A DNA stretch of 64,000 nucleotides. Origin: Abditibacterium sp. Its GTDB lineage: Bacteria > Armatimonadota > Abditibacteriia > Abditibacteriales > Abditibacteriaceae. This document shows, one piece after another, positions 9,007-16,868 of this stretch. Position numbers and translations under genes: made by a program. Below the pieces are notes generated by a model. That model had not been told where the DNA came from, searched no databases, and saw only the letters and a program-made list of their open reading frames with translations. Numbering within the stretch: position 1 is the stretch's first letter; every line of letters begins with the position of its first letter. The stretch is taken from assembly GCA_030448265.1 (NCBI GenBank), contig JAUJNG010000016.1, positions 62,001-126,000 of the forward strand. Direction: 5' to 3'.

Positions 9007-10551
9007 ATGATGAAAAAACGCGCGCTTCTTTCGGTTTCCAACAAAAATTCCCTTGCTCCCTTCGCGGCGGGGCTGGTCGAACTCGGTTTTGAGATTCTTT
9101 CGACGGGCGGCACCGCGCGCAGTCTGCGCGAGGCTGGGCTGGCCGTGACTGATGTTTCAAGCGTCACCGGCTTTCCCGAAATGATGGACGGGCGCGTCAA
9201 AACTCTGCATCCCGCGATTCACGGCGGTCTGCTGGCGCGCCGCGACGTGGCAGAGCACATGGAAGCCATCGCATCGCAAAACATCGCGCCCATCGACCTG
9301 GTTTGCGTCAATTTGTATCCCTTTGAAGAAACCGTCGCCCGTCCCGATGTCACGCTCGCCGAAGCGGTGGAAAACATCGATATCGGCGGCCCTTCGATGG
9401 TGCGGAGCGCCGCCAAAAACTACCAGAGCGTCACGATTGTGGTCGATCCCGCCGATTACGACCTCGTTCTCGAAGAACTCAAAAACGGCGATACGACGCT
9501 CCAAACCCGCAAACAATTGGCGACCAAAGCCTTCGCGCACACCTCGGCCTACGACGCGGCGATTACCACTTATTTGAGCGGCCAGACCATGCCCGATTCG
9601 CTGCGCCTGCCCTACGAAAAAGCCTTCGACCTGCGCTACGGCGAAAATCCGCATCAAAAAGCGGCGTTTTATGTCGAAAGCCGCGCCGGAGAAGGTTCGC
9701 TGGCGCGCGCGCGGCAGTTGTCGGGTATCGCTTTGTCGTTCGTCAATTTGTTCGACCTGGACGGCGCCTGGAATCTGGTCTGCGAGTTCGATGAGAGCGC
9801 CGCGTGCATCGTCAAACACGCCAATCCGTGCGGTTGCGCGATTGCCCCAACGCTTGCGGAAGCCTTTGTCGCGGCGCGCGATGCCGATCCGGTTTCGCGA
9901 TTTGGTGGCATCATCGCCTGCAATCGCGTCGTGGATGCCCAGACGGCGCGCGAAATCATTGTCAAAGGTTCGCTGTATCACGCCATCATCGCGCCAGGCT
10001 ATGACGCGCAGGCGCTCGAACTGCTGCAAAACCGCGCGGGCTGGGGCGCCGACCTGCGGATTCTGGATGCCGGAACCACGCTTCCGCGCGAAGCCGATGT
10101 CGATTTCAAGCGCGTGTCGGGCGGACTTTTGGTGCAGGATTTGGATCGGGGCGAACTGGCAGCGTCGGATGTGAAAGTCGTGACGCAGCTCGCGCCCGAA
10201 GAGGCGCAAATGCGCGATTTACTCTTCGCCTGGAAGTGCGTCAAGCATCTCAAATCCAACGCGATTGCCGTTGCGAAAAATGGCTCGCTCCTCGGCGCGG
10301 GCGCGGGGCAGATGAACCGCGTCAACAGCGTGGAACTGGCGCTCAAGGGCGCGGGCGAAGGCGCGCGGGGCGCGGTTTTGGCCTCGGATGCGTTTTTTCC
10401 CTTCGACGACGGCCCCGCCGCCGCCGCCAGCGCGGGAATTGCGGCGATTATTCAGCCTGGCGGCTCCAACCGCGACGCCGACTCCATCGCATTGTGCGAC
10501 CGCGAAGGCGTGGCGATGGTTTTTACCGGCGCGCGCCATTTCAAGCATTAA
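9007..10551 (+). CDS. purH: Bifunctional AICAR formyltransferase / IMP cyclohydrolase
   Basis: 514 residues, the usual PurH length. The N-terminal MGS-like IMP cyclohydrolase domain shows STGGTAR and the MDGRVKTLHP segment. The C-terminal AICARFT domain has KHANPCGCA, LKSNAIAV, the SDAFFPF loop and the classic C-terminal RHFKH. It carries out the last two steps to IMP. One oddity is that the usual PCGVA/PCGAA reads PCGCA. It lies 9 bp downstream of an inverted repeat and is probably transcribed with purN. Confidence 0.96.
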   Translation: MMKKRALLSVSNKNSLAPFAAGLVELGFEILSTGGTARSLREAGLAVTDVSSVTGFPEMMDGRVKTLHPAIHGGLLARRDVAEHMEAIASQNIAPIDLVCVNLYPFEETVARPDVTLAEAVENIDIGGPSMVRSAAKNYQSVTIVVDPADYDLVLEELKNGDTTLQTRKQLATKAFAHTSAYDAAITTYLSGQTMPDSLRLPYEKAFDLRYGENPHQKAAFYVESRAGEGSLARARQLSGIALSFVNLFDLDGAWNLVCEFDESAACIVKHANPCGCAIAPTLAEAFVAARDADPVSRFGGIIACNRVVDAQTAREIIVKGSLYHAIIAPGYDAQALELLQNRAGWGADLRILDAGTTLPREADVDFKRVSGGLLVQDLDRGELAASDVKVVTQLAPEEAQMRDLLFAWKCVKHLKSNAIAVAKNGSLLGAGAGQMNRVNSVELALKGAGEGARGAVLASDAFFPFDDGPAAAASAGIAAIIQPGGSNRDADSIALCDREGVAMVFTGARHFKH

Positions 10552-10802
10552 ACTTGGCATACCAGACCAAAAAGCCTTCGTTTTTGGCTTCGCGGAAGTG
10601 TGATTTCTTGTTTTGAACAGAAAAAATAAAAAATAAAACAAGGGGTTTCCCTTTTTTTGGGGCGCCGAGGGTGCTATAGTGAATAGAACTGTGTTGTAAG
10701 CACCACCCCGTTTCGCTTGCTGTTGAAACGGAGTGACGACTTTCTTCATCGGGCGACTCATTAGAGTCGTCGTTACTAACTCACCATTTTGGGAGAAACG
10801 CA
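10552..10802 (+). promoter_or_regulatory. AT-rich leader and promoter region of the DUF4331 gene
   Basis: An A-rich stretch is followed by a TATAGT candidate -10 at 10675-10680. The leader then carries CGTTTC...GAAACG and GACGAC...GTCGTC stems (about 10708-10770) before a GGGAGAAACGC ribosome site. A cis-acting RNA is possible, but I recognise no known riboswitch. Confidence 0.4.
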
Positions 10803-11615
10803 ATGAATTTTTCGAGCAAACGCAGGAAAAACCTGCTCGGCGCCGGAGTTTTGGCCGCCGCCGCACTGACTTTTGGAGTCAGCCAGTTCGCCATCGGCTC
10901 CGACCACGGCGACACTGTTGAAGTTGTGCAGAAACCAGGCACCGATTTGACGGATTTGCACATCTTTCCAGGGGCCGACCCCAACAACGTCGTGCTCACT
11001 ATGAGCGTGCGCCCCCTCATTCCCGCAGGGCAAGCCGCCAACTTTTCCTTTGATCAGGATGTGCTTTATCAGTTCAAGATCGACACTTCGGGCGACTTTG
11101 TGGAAGATTTGGTGATTCAAGCGCGCTTTGAAGGCACTGGCGCTTCGCAAAGGGTCTTCGTTTCCGGTCCGGTTCGCCCCTCGCGCACCGGCACCACTAC
11201 AGTTTTCGAAGGTGGGAATAGGGCGACGGGCACCATCAATCAGCCTTTCACGGTTGACCTTGGATCGGCTGGCGCAAATGGCACTGGCACCACTTCTACT
11301 GGCACCACTTCCACCAACCCGAACAATGTTGCGGCTGCCAATCGCATGAGAGTTTTCGCCGGCGTGCGCTCCGATCCCTTTTTCCTCGACTTCGAGCAAC
11401 TCGCCAACATTCTGCCCGACCGCGCTGTTCCGCTCGGTCTCAAGTCGCCTCCAGAAAACCCCAACGAGCCGATGGCTCCAGGATTCCGTCCTCCAGGCCA
11501 GGCCCAGGACTTCTTCGCCAACTTCAATCTGTTGGCATTCGTGGTCGAACTGCCCAAGGCCCGCTTGGGCACCGGAAAAATCGGCGTCTGGATGACCACC
11601 AGCGTTGCGCGCTAA
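10803..11615 (+). CDS. DUF4331 protein, N-terminal half (exported)
   Basis: 270 residues with a signal peptide (basic start, then LLGAGVLAAAALTFG). The mature start SDHGDTVEV and TDLTDLHIFPG followed by NNVVLTMSVRP match the conserved N-terminal part of DUF4331 proteins. A low-complexity GTTSTGTTST linker lies near residue 165. The C-terminal conserved half of the family (NPLVNE, DVLDISL, FPYL type motifs) is not in this protein but in the next one. Function of DUF4331 is unknown. Genes downstream encode a TPR protein and nickel transporters, an arrangement that could be functional. Confidence 0.75.
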   Translation: MNFSSKRRKNLLGAGVLAAAALTFGVSQFAIGSDHGDTVEVVQKPGTDLTDLHIFPGADPNNVVLTMSVRPLIPAGQAANFSFDQDVLYQFKIDTSGDFVEDLVIQARFEGTGASQRVFVSGPVRPSRTGTTTVFEGGNRATGTINQPFTVDLGSAGANGTGTTSTGTTSTNPNNVAAANRMRVFAGVRSDPFFLDFEQLANILPDRAVPLGLKSPPENPNEPMAPGFRPPGQAQDFFANFNLLAFVVELPKARLGTGKIGVWMTTSVAR

Positions 11616-11643
11616 CAGCAGTAAATTAAAAAGGAAGTAACCC

Positions 11644-12237
11644 ATGAAACATATTTATAAATTGAGCGCGCTTGCCGGCGTCGCGGCGGTGGCCGGCATG
11701 GCTGGCTGCGGCGGCGGTAACGATCTCATTGGCGGCGGAACCAACGGCGGAACCAGCGGCCGCACCTTTGTCCAGCAGGATCGCCTGGCTCGTCCGGTTG
11801 TCAATGAAGTGCTGGCTACCTTTGCCAACGACCGCCACCGCATCAACAATCGCATCCCGCCGACGGAAGACCCGTCGCAGCTCGCCAACGATATCGAGAG
11901 CTTTCTGACCTTTCCGGCGGAGCGTTCGCGCCAGATCAAAGATGTCATCAAATCGGTTTTGGTGCCGGACGTGATGGTCGTTGATTTGTCGCAGGGCGGG
12001 CCGGCGTCTTACCTCGGTTCGGAAACCGGCGGCGCGACTGGCGGCAGGTTTGGCGGGCGGAAATTGCAGGACGACGTTGTCGATATTTCACTCGGCATCG
12101 TTTTCGGCAATACGATTTCCGCGCTGGGCCTGGCTCCCGACGATGGCAAGACGAAGCCCTCGTTCACCACCGACAACGTGGGCGCCGGTGCCAAGAACTA
12201 CCGCAACGATTTCCCCTATTTGGGCGACCCCAAATAA
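11644..12237 (+). CDS. Lipoprotein carrying DUF4331 C-terminal half
   Basis: 197 residues. The N-terminus has a hydrophobic stretch ending in GMAGC with Cys22, followed by a glycine-rich linker, typical of a lipoprotein. The body contains ARPVVNEVL, NDRHRINNRIPP, DDVVDISLGIVFG and the terminal NDFPYLGDPK, which resemble the C-terminal conserved part of DUF4331 proteins. It begins 28 bp after the preceding gene, so the two halves of a normally single domain look split into two separately exported proteins. Confidence 0.7.
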   Translation: MKHIYKLSALAGVAAVAGMAGCGGGNDLIGGGTNGGTSGRTFVQQDRLARPVVNEVLATFANDRHRINNRIPPTEDPSQLANDIESFLTFPAERSRQIKDVIKSVLVPDVMVVDLSQGGPASYLGSETGGATGGRFGGRKLQDDVVDISLGIVFGNTISALGLAPDDGKTKPSFTTDNVGAGAKNYRNDFPYLGDPK

Positions 12238-12249
12238 TTTCGAGACTGG

Positions 12250-12376
12250 GATTGGCAACGTGAAAATCAAGGCGTTTCGATTTTTACGTTGCAAGCCCTG
12301 GTTCTCTCACGTCGCACCCCCAATCGAGCGTCCGAAGCGTGAAAGACCCATTTTTCGCGCTTTGGACGTTCGATTT
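12250..12376. repeat. Two adjacent hairpins between lipoprotein and TPR genes
   Basis: AACGTGAAAATC...GATTTTTACGTT (about 12258-12292) and CGAGCGTCCGAAGCG...CGCTTTGGACGTTCG (about 12325-12373) are imperfect inverted repeats. They are less exact than the other long repeats and may be decayed copies. Confidence 0.5.
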
Positions 12377-12414
12377 TTCATTTTGGCCGTCGAAACTCCG
12401 ATTTGAAACCCGAT

Positions 12415-13749
12415 ATGAAGCCGCGCCGTTTTGTTCTGCCCCTGCTTTGCGCGAGCGTTGTCGTGGCGGGCCTTGGGTTTCAGATGTTGCGGACTCGCGC
12501 GGCGCAGCCGTCTCTTCCCGAAAAAACGGTTTCGGCAGCGCGCGCACCTTACAATCCCGATTTGGTGCATCAGACCGTCGAGTTCTATGCGTTGGAGGCC
12601 AGACGTGACCCGCAAAGCGCGCTTAATCGCGCGATGCTGGCGCGCTGGTATCTCGAAAGCTACCGCGAAAGCGGCGATGGCACCGACATCGACAAAGCCG
12701 AACGAGCCGCGCGCGCTTCTCTGAAACTTCGCACGCGCAACAACGGCGACGCCTTTTTGCAGTTGTCGCGCGCGCTGGTGGCGCAGCATCGTTTTCCTGA
12801 AGCGCTCGCCGCCGCGCGCCGCGCCGCCCAATACGACCGCATGGCCTTTCGGCAGAGTGCCAGCATTCAAATCGAGATGGGCGACTACCAGGCGGCGGAG
12901 CGCGACCTGTTGCGCGCGCCTGCCGAGGGCGAAGATCCGGCTTATCTGGAACTGCGCGCGCGTTTGATGGAAATCGGCGGCAACTCGGAGGGGGCGCTGA
13001 AGTTGTCGCAGCAGGCGGCGCGAAAAGCCGAGGCTAACCTCGATATGCCGCACCAGAGCGTGGCGTGGTTTCACGAGCGCGAGGGCCATCGTTATGCGAT
13101 GATGGGGCGTTTGGATGAAGCGGAGAAGTCTTACCAGTCGGCACTACGCGTTTTTCCGCGCGATTACCGCAGCATGGCGGCGCTGGCGCGTCTTCACGCC
13201 AATCGCGGCGACTGGCGCGGCGCCATCGAGTGGGCGGGCAAAGCGGCGGCCATCGTTCCGGCGCCGGAAACTCTGGCGCTGCTCGGAGATGCTCACGCGG
13301 CGTTGGGCGAAAGCGTCAAAGCGGGGCAGCAGTTTCGGTTGGTGGAGCAAATTGGCCAGTTGGATCGCGCTCAGGGCGTGGTTTACGACCGCCAGCGCGC
13401 GCTTTTTTACGCCGATCACAATCGCAATTTGGATGAAGCGCTCACGTTGGCGCGCGGCGAACTGCGCTTTCGCCACGATATTTACACCCACGATACTCTG
13501 GCGTGGGTGCTTTATAAAAAGGGCCGGTTCTCCGAGGCCGCCGCCGCTTCGGAGCGGGCGCTGAAGTGGAAAACGCGCGACGCTTCGCTGTGGTATCACG
13601 CGGGCGCCATCGCGGCGGCGCAGGGCCGGAAAGGGCGCGCGCGCGAATACCTGCAACGGGCTTTAAGCATCAATCCCAGGTTTCATCCCACCGCGCCCGC
13701 TCATGCTCGCGCTCTTCTGGCTCGGCTGGAGACGGCGAAATCGGGATAA
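12415..13749 (+). CDS. TPR-repeat protein with N-terminal membrane anchor or signal
   Basis: 444 residues from ATG 12415 (an in-frame TTG at 12403 is possible). The start FVLPLLCASVVVAGLGF is a signal peptide or anchor. The rest is alanine-rich with TPR-like helix pairs (residues about 60-440), for example GRLDEAEKSYQSALRVFP and GRFSEAAAASERALKW. TPR proteins are binding scaffolds. It sits 15 bp upstream of the nickel transporter gene and is probably co-transcribed with it and with the DUF4331 pair. The partner is unknown. Confidence 0.8.
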   Translation: MKPRRFVLPLLCASVVVAGLGFQMLRTRAAQPSLPEKTVSAARAPYNPDLVHQTVEFYALEARRDPQSALNRAMLARWYLESYRESGDGTDIDKAERAARASLKLRTRNNGDAFLQLSRALVAQHRFPEALAAARRAAQYDRMAFRQSASIQIEMGDYQAAERDLLRAPAEGEDPAYLELRARLMEIGGNSEGALKLSQQAARKAEANLDMPHQSVAWFHEREGHRYAMMGRLDEAEKSYQSALRVFPRDYRSMAALARLHANRGDWRGAIEWAGKAAAIVPAPETLALLGDAHAALGESVKAGQQFRLVEQIGQLDRAQGVVYDRQRALFYADHNRNLDEALTLARGELRFRHDIYTHDTLAWVLYKKGRFSEAAAASERALKWKTRDASLWYHAGAIAAAQGRKGRAREYLQRALSINPRFHPTAPAHARALLARLETAKSG

Positions 13750-13764
13750 GCCCCATCGAATTTC

Positions 13765-15351
13765 ATGAGAGTCACTTTTCGTTTTCCGTGGGTTTTGGGC
13801 CTCTTGTGCGCGCTGATGAGCTTATGGGCGCGCCCGACGCGGGCGCATCCGATGGGCAACTTTTCCATCAACCACTATGCGCGTTTCGAAGCGCGCGCCG
13901 GCGAACTGGCGCTGCGTTACATTCTCGACTTCGCCGAAATCCCCACCGCCGACCAAATGACGCGGCTCGACCGCGACGGCGACGGCAAAGTGACCGACCG
14001 CGAGAAAACCACTTTTCTTCAGACCGAAACCCCCGTTTTCGCCCAGAATCTGTCGCTGCAACTGGATGGGCGGCGCGTTCCTCTCCGTCCAAAAAACGCC
14101 AAACTGCAATTGCGTCCTGGCGCGGGCGGGCTGGAAACCATGCACGTCACGATGGAATTCGCCGTGCCTCTCACGGCCCGCGCCGCGCATCGCGTGGTTT
14201 ATCGCGACGATAATTTCCCAGGGCGCGTCGGATGGATGGAAATCCTCGCGCTCGCCGGAACGGGCCGCGCCATTCGCGAGTCGAACGCCGCTACGGGCGA
14301 CCGCAGCCGGCAATTGACGGTTTTTCCCACCGATCCCGACATCGTGCCGCCGCGCCAGCGAGAAGCCGCTTTTCAGGTGACCACGCCAGGCGGCGCGACG
14401 AATTCAGGGGCAACTCTCACCGCCGATTCGCCTGCGGCCCCAACTTCGGCAGAAGCGGCGGCGCCTGCTGCCAACGGTCAAACGCCGCAGAATCGCTTCA
14501 CCCAGAGCATCGCCGAACGCGAACTGACGCCTGGACTGGTTCTGGCCGGCATTTTCGTCGCGTTTCTCTTCGGGGGCGTTCATGCTCTCTCGCCAGGGCA
14601 TGGGAAAACGATGGTCGCGGCCTATCTGGTCGGTTCGCGCGGCACGCCGCGTCATGCCGTCTTGCTGGGTTTGGTCGTCACCATCACTCACACTTTCGGG
14701 GTTTTCGCGCTGGGGTTGGGGCTTCTGTTCGCTTCGCGCTACATTCTGCCGGAGCGCCTTTTTCCGGCCCTGAGCGCGGCGAGCGGCCTCATCATTTTCG
14801 GCGTCGGCCTGTGGCTCTTGATGAGTCGCTGGCAACTGCTGGGAATCGGTCACGGGCACTCGCACGGGCCGCACACCCACTCGCACGACGGTCACGAACA
14901 TTCCCATGACCATGATGGGCACGATCACGATCATGAGCATCATCACGATCATGACCACGAACATGCTCACGCTCACGGCCTCGTTCACTCGCACGGCGGG
15001 CGCACTCATTCTCACGCGGTTCCCGAAGGGCCGGTGACGATGCGGACTCTGCTCGCGCTGGGAATTTCGGGCGGCATCGTGCCCTGTCCCGAAGCGCTCG
15101 TGGTGTTGCTGGCCGCCGTGAAACTGCATCGCATCGGCTATGGTATGGTCTTGATTGCGGCTTTCAGCATCGGATTGGCGGCGGCGCTCATTCTCATTGG
15201 CCTCACCGTTGTCGCGGCGCGTCAGAAACTGAACCGTTTCCAAAGTTTTGGCGAAGACGGCGTTCTCGCCCGCTATTTGCCGGTCGGCAGCGCCGCCGTC
15301 ATCACCATTATTGGAGCCGCGCTGACGCTGCAAGCCGTCGGAACGCCTTAG
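13765..15351 (+). CDS. Nickel/cobalt transporter (NicO/RcnA type) with N-terminal EF-hand-like domain
   Basis: 528 residues. A signal peptide is followed by an exported domain starting HPMGNFSINHY. It contains one EF-hand-like loop, DRDGDGKVTDRE (residues 69-80). The membrane part carries HALSPGHGK (His273, His279), characteristic of NicO/RcnA nickel and cobalt permeases. A cytoplasm- or periplasm-facing loop at residues about 363-417 has more than 25 histidines, a metal buffer. The second half has GISGGIVPCPEALVV. It would move Ni2+ or Co2+ across the inner membrane; RcnA relatives export, but direction cannot be read from sequence. It overlaps no neighbour and follows the TPR gene closely. 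Confidence 0.87.
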   Translation: MRVTFRFPWVLGLLCALMSLWARPTRAHPMGNFSINHYARFEARAGELALRYILDFAEIPTADQMTRLDRDGDGKVTDREKTTFLQTETPVFAQNLSLQLDGRRVPLRPKNAKLQLRPGAGGLETMHVTMEFAVPLTARAAHRVVYRDDNFPGRVGWMEILALAGTGRAIRESNAATGDRSRQLTVFPTDPDIVPPRQREAAFQVTTPGGATNSGATLTADSPAAPTSAEAAAPAANGQTPQNRFTQSIAERELTPGLVLAGIFVAFLFGGVHALSPGHGKTMVAAYLVGSRGTPRHAVLLGLVVTITHTFGVFALGLGLLFASRYILPERLFPALSAASGLIIFGVGLWLLMSRWQLLGIGHGHSHGPHTHSHDGHEHSHDHDGHDHDHEHHHDHDHEHAHAHGLVHSHGGRTHSHAVPEGPVTMRTLLALGISGGIVPCPEALVVLLAAVKLHRIGYGMVLIAAFSIGLAAALILIGLTVVAARQKLNRFQSFGEDGVLARYLPVGSAAVITIIGAALTLQAVGTP

Positions 15352-15373
15352 AGCCTATGTAAAGAGGTGGTTT

Positions 15374-15485
15374 GCAGCGACTAAAGTCACCGCAACAACG
15401 ACGCGAAGTCCGCCTGCGCGGACTGGATGCCCCCAACCTGCGAAGGCAGGTTTCGCGTCGTTGTTGCGGTGACTTTAGTCGCTGC
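15374..15485. repeat. Long intergenic inverted repeat, family C copy 1
   Basis: GCAGCGACTAAAGTCACCGC (15374) pairs with its reverse complement ending 15485. The interior holds two small hairpins, AGTCCGCCTGCGCGGACT and AACCTGCGAAGGCAGGTT, that recur in the elements at 41630-41718 and 47849-48010. Confidence 0.92.
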
Positions 15486-15526
15486 TATCCGGATAGGCGG
15501 TGAGCGCCGGTTAAAAAGGAATTTCA

Positions 15527-16216
15527 ATGACCTGGGAATTTATACTGCTTTTAGTTGGCGCTTGCGTATTGGGTTTGACCCATGCGTTTGAAGTCGATCA
15601 TATGACGGCGGTTTCGACGTTCGTGGCTCAAAAACCCAAACCGCGCGAGGCCGCGCTCTTCGGCCTCAAGTGGGCGATTGGACACGGTTTCAGCCTGCTT
15701 TTAATCGGCAGCGTGCTGTATTTTTTGCGGCTTTCGGTGTCGGAAGGCGTGGCCAGTTCTCTCGAACGCTTGGTGGGCGTCGCCCTCTTCGTGCTGGGCG
15801 TGTGGACGCTGGCGCAACTGCGCGCCAGTTTTCTGGGCCACACCCACGCTCACAAGCACACGCCCGAAGAACTGGCGCAATTGGAGGGGGCGGAGGGACG
15901 GTCGCATACGCACGCCGACGGCACCACGCATTCGCACTCGCACGATTCGCTGTGGATGGGAATGCTGCACGGCGCCGCCGGAACCGCCGCTTTCGTGGGC
16001 CAGTCGGTGGTGGCGGTATCGCAAAGCTACTGGAAAGTTTTCGCTTTCACGGTGGGTTTCAGTTTCGGCGTGTTGCTGGCGATGGGCGCCTACGCCGCCG
16101 CGCTGGGCACGATTTTATCGTTCGGCGAAAAGCGCGCCACGACCATCACCTACGGCGTGCGCGCGCTCACCGGCTTGTGGGCGTGCGCGGTTGGGATCTA
16201 CTGGGTCGTTAAATAA
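15527..16216 (+). CDS. NiCoT/UreH-like nickel transporter
   Basis: 229 residues with about six hydrophobic segments. Near the N-terminus it has His19-Ala-Phe-Glu-Val-Asp24-His25, an exact HX4DH motif of the NiCoT nickel/cobalt permeases. A His-rich loop (residues about 103-146, HTHAHKH and HTHADGTTHSHSHD) follows. It probably imports nickel or cobalt; UreH/SafE-like relatives are an alternative. A second, unrelated nickel permease is encoded immediately upstream, separated only by an inverted repeat, so this locus handles transition metals. No urease or hydrogenase genes are in the window. Confidence 0.82.
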   Translation: MTWEFILLLVGACVLGLTHAFEVDHMTAVSTFVAQKPKPREAALFGLKWAIGHGFSLLLIGSVLYFLRLSVSEGVASSLERLVGVALFVLGVWTLAQLRASFLGHTHAHKHTPEELAQLEGAEGRSHTHADGTTHSHSHDSLWMGMLHGAAGTAAFVGQSVVAVSQSYWKVFAFTVGFSFGVLLAMGAYAAALGTILSFGEKRATTITYGVRALTGLWACAVGIYWVVK

Positions 16217-16240
16217 CCGCAGTCGCTCCGGATTAAGAAT

Positions 16241-16318
16241 TGGCCACAAAAGACACAAAAAACACAAAAGTTGGGCTACTGAGACTCCCCTTTTGTGTTT
16301 TTGTGTCTTTTGTGGCCA
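16241..16318. repeat. Long intergenic inverted repeat, family E copy 2
   Basis: TGGCCACAAAAGACACAAAA (16241) pairs with TTTTGTGTCTTTTGTGGCCA ending 16318, one base before the stop codon of the convergent SRPBCC gene. Only a few bases differ from the copy at 8920-8997. Confidence 0.9.
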
Positions 16319-16777
16319 TTAACTTTTCATTTCGGCGCGCGCCTTAATTCGCTCTGCGCGCCGTTTTAAAAACTTCCGCAAATGCGCTGCGACGGCGAGT
16401 TTGTCGGCTATCCTTCCTAAAACTCCCCACGGCGAGCGCCAGGTCAAAATATCGGTCATGCGGGTCTGGCCGTTCGGCAAAGTCTCGAACCGGTGATCAT
16501 GGCGCAGTGAGACGAAAATGCCGCGCCTCATTTCGTCGGCGAAAGAATAGGGCGCGTCCATCTCGATGATTTTGGCACTGAGACGCTGGCGCACGCCGAG
16601 GTGACGGCCTTCGAACGTCACTTCGTCGCCCCGTTCAAAAAGGCCGCGAGATTTGCCCGCGACGATGCGTTCGGCGCTTTCGCGCGCGGTTTCGACGTGA
16701 AAAGCGGCGTCGCGCGCGAGGTCGAAGCAGGTTTGAATCGGCGCATTGATATCGATGTGAAGCGTGATTTGCGGCAT
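16319..16777 (-). CDS. SRPBCC-family protein (START-like, cell division inhibitor type)
   Basis: 152 residues from MPQITLHIDI at 16777; an upstream ATG at 16915 would overlap the divergent gene and is rejected. The INAPIQTCFDLARD start, central GRHLGVRQRLS and MTDILTWRSPWGVLG near the C-terminus fit the helix-grip SRPBCC ligand-binding fold. These proteins bind lipids or hydrophobic ligands in the cytoplasm; the ligand is unknown. It is divergent from the ATP-grasp gene with only about 90 bp between, so a shared control region is likely. Confidence 0.8.
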   Translation of the reverse strand: MPQITLHIDINAPIQTCFDLARDAAFHVETARESAERIVAGKSRGLFERGDEVTFEGRHLGVRQRLSAKIIEMDAPYSFADEMRRGIFVSLRHDHRFETLPNGQTRMTDILTWRSPWGVLGRIADKLAVAAHLRKFLKRRAERIKARAEMKS

Positions 16778-16868
16778 GGGCTGGGACGTTTTTAACTGTT
16801 CGATGCGAGAAACATTCCCGTAATTTTCGCTTGTTACACTTGAAACAACTTCGTCGTTTTCCGCTTTT

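Noticed and set aside
10620..10800. Riboswitch upstream of the DUF4331 gene
   Set aside because: Stems exist, but no conserved consensus of known nickel, cobalt (NiCo) or cobalamin riboswitches could be recognised.
14404..15333. Long minus-strand frame with Met/Val/Ile-rich middle opposite the nickel transporter
   Set aside because: It is the antisense of the His-rich loop (CAT/GAT codons read as ATG/ATC/GTG). The sense strand has a full domain structure.
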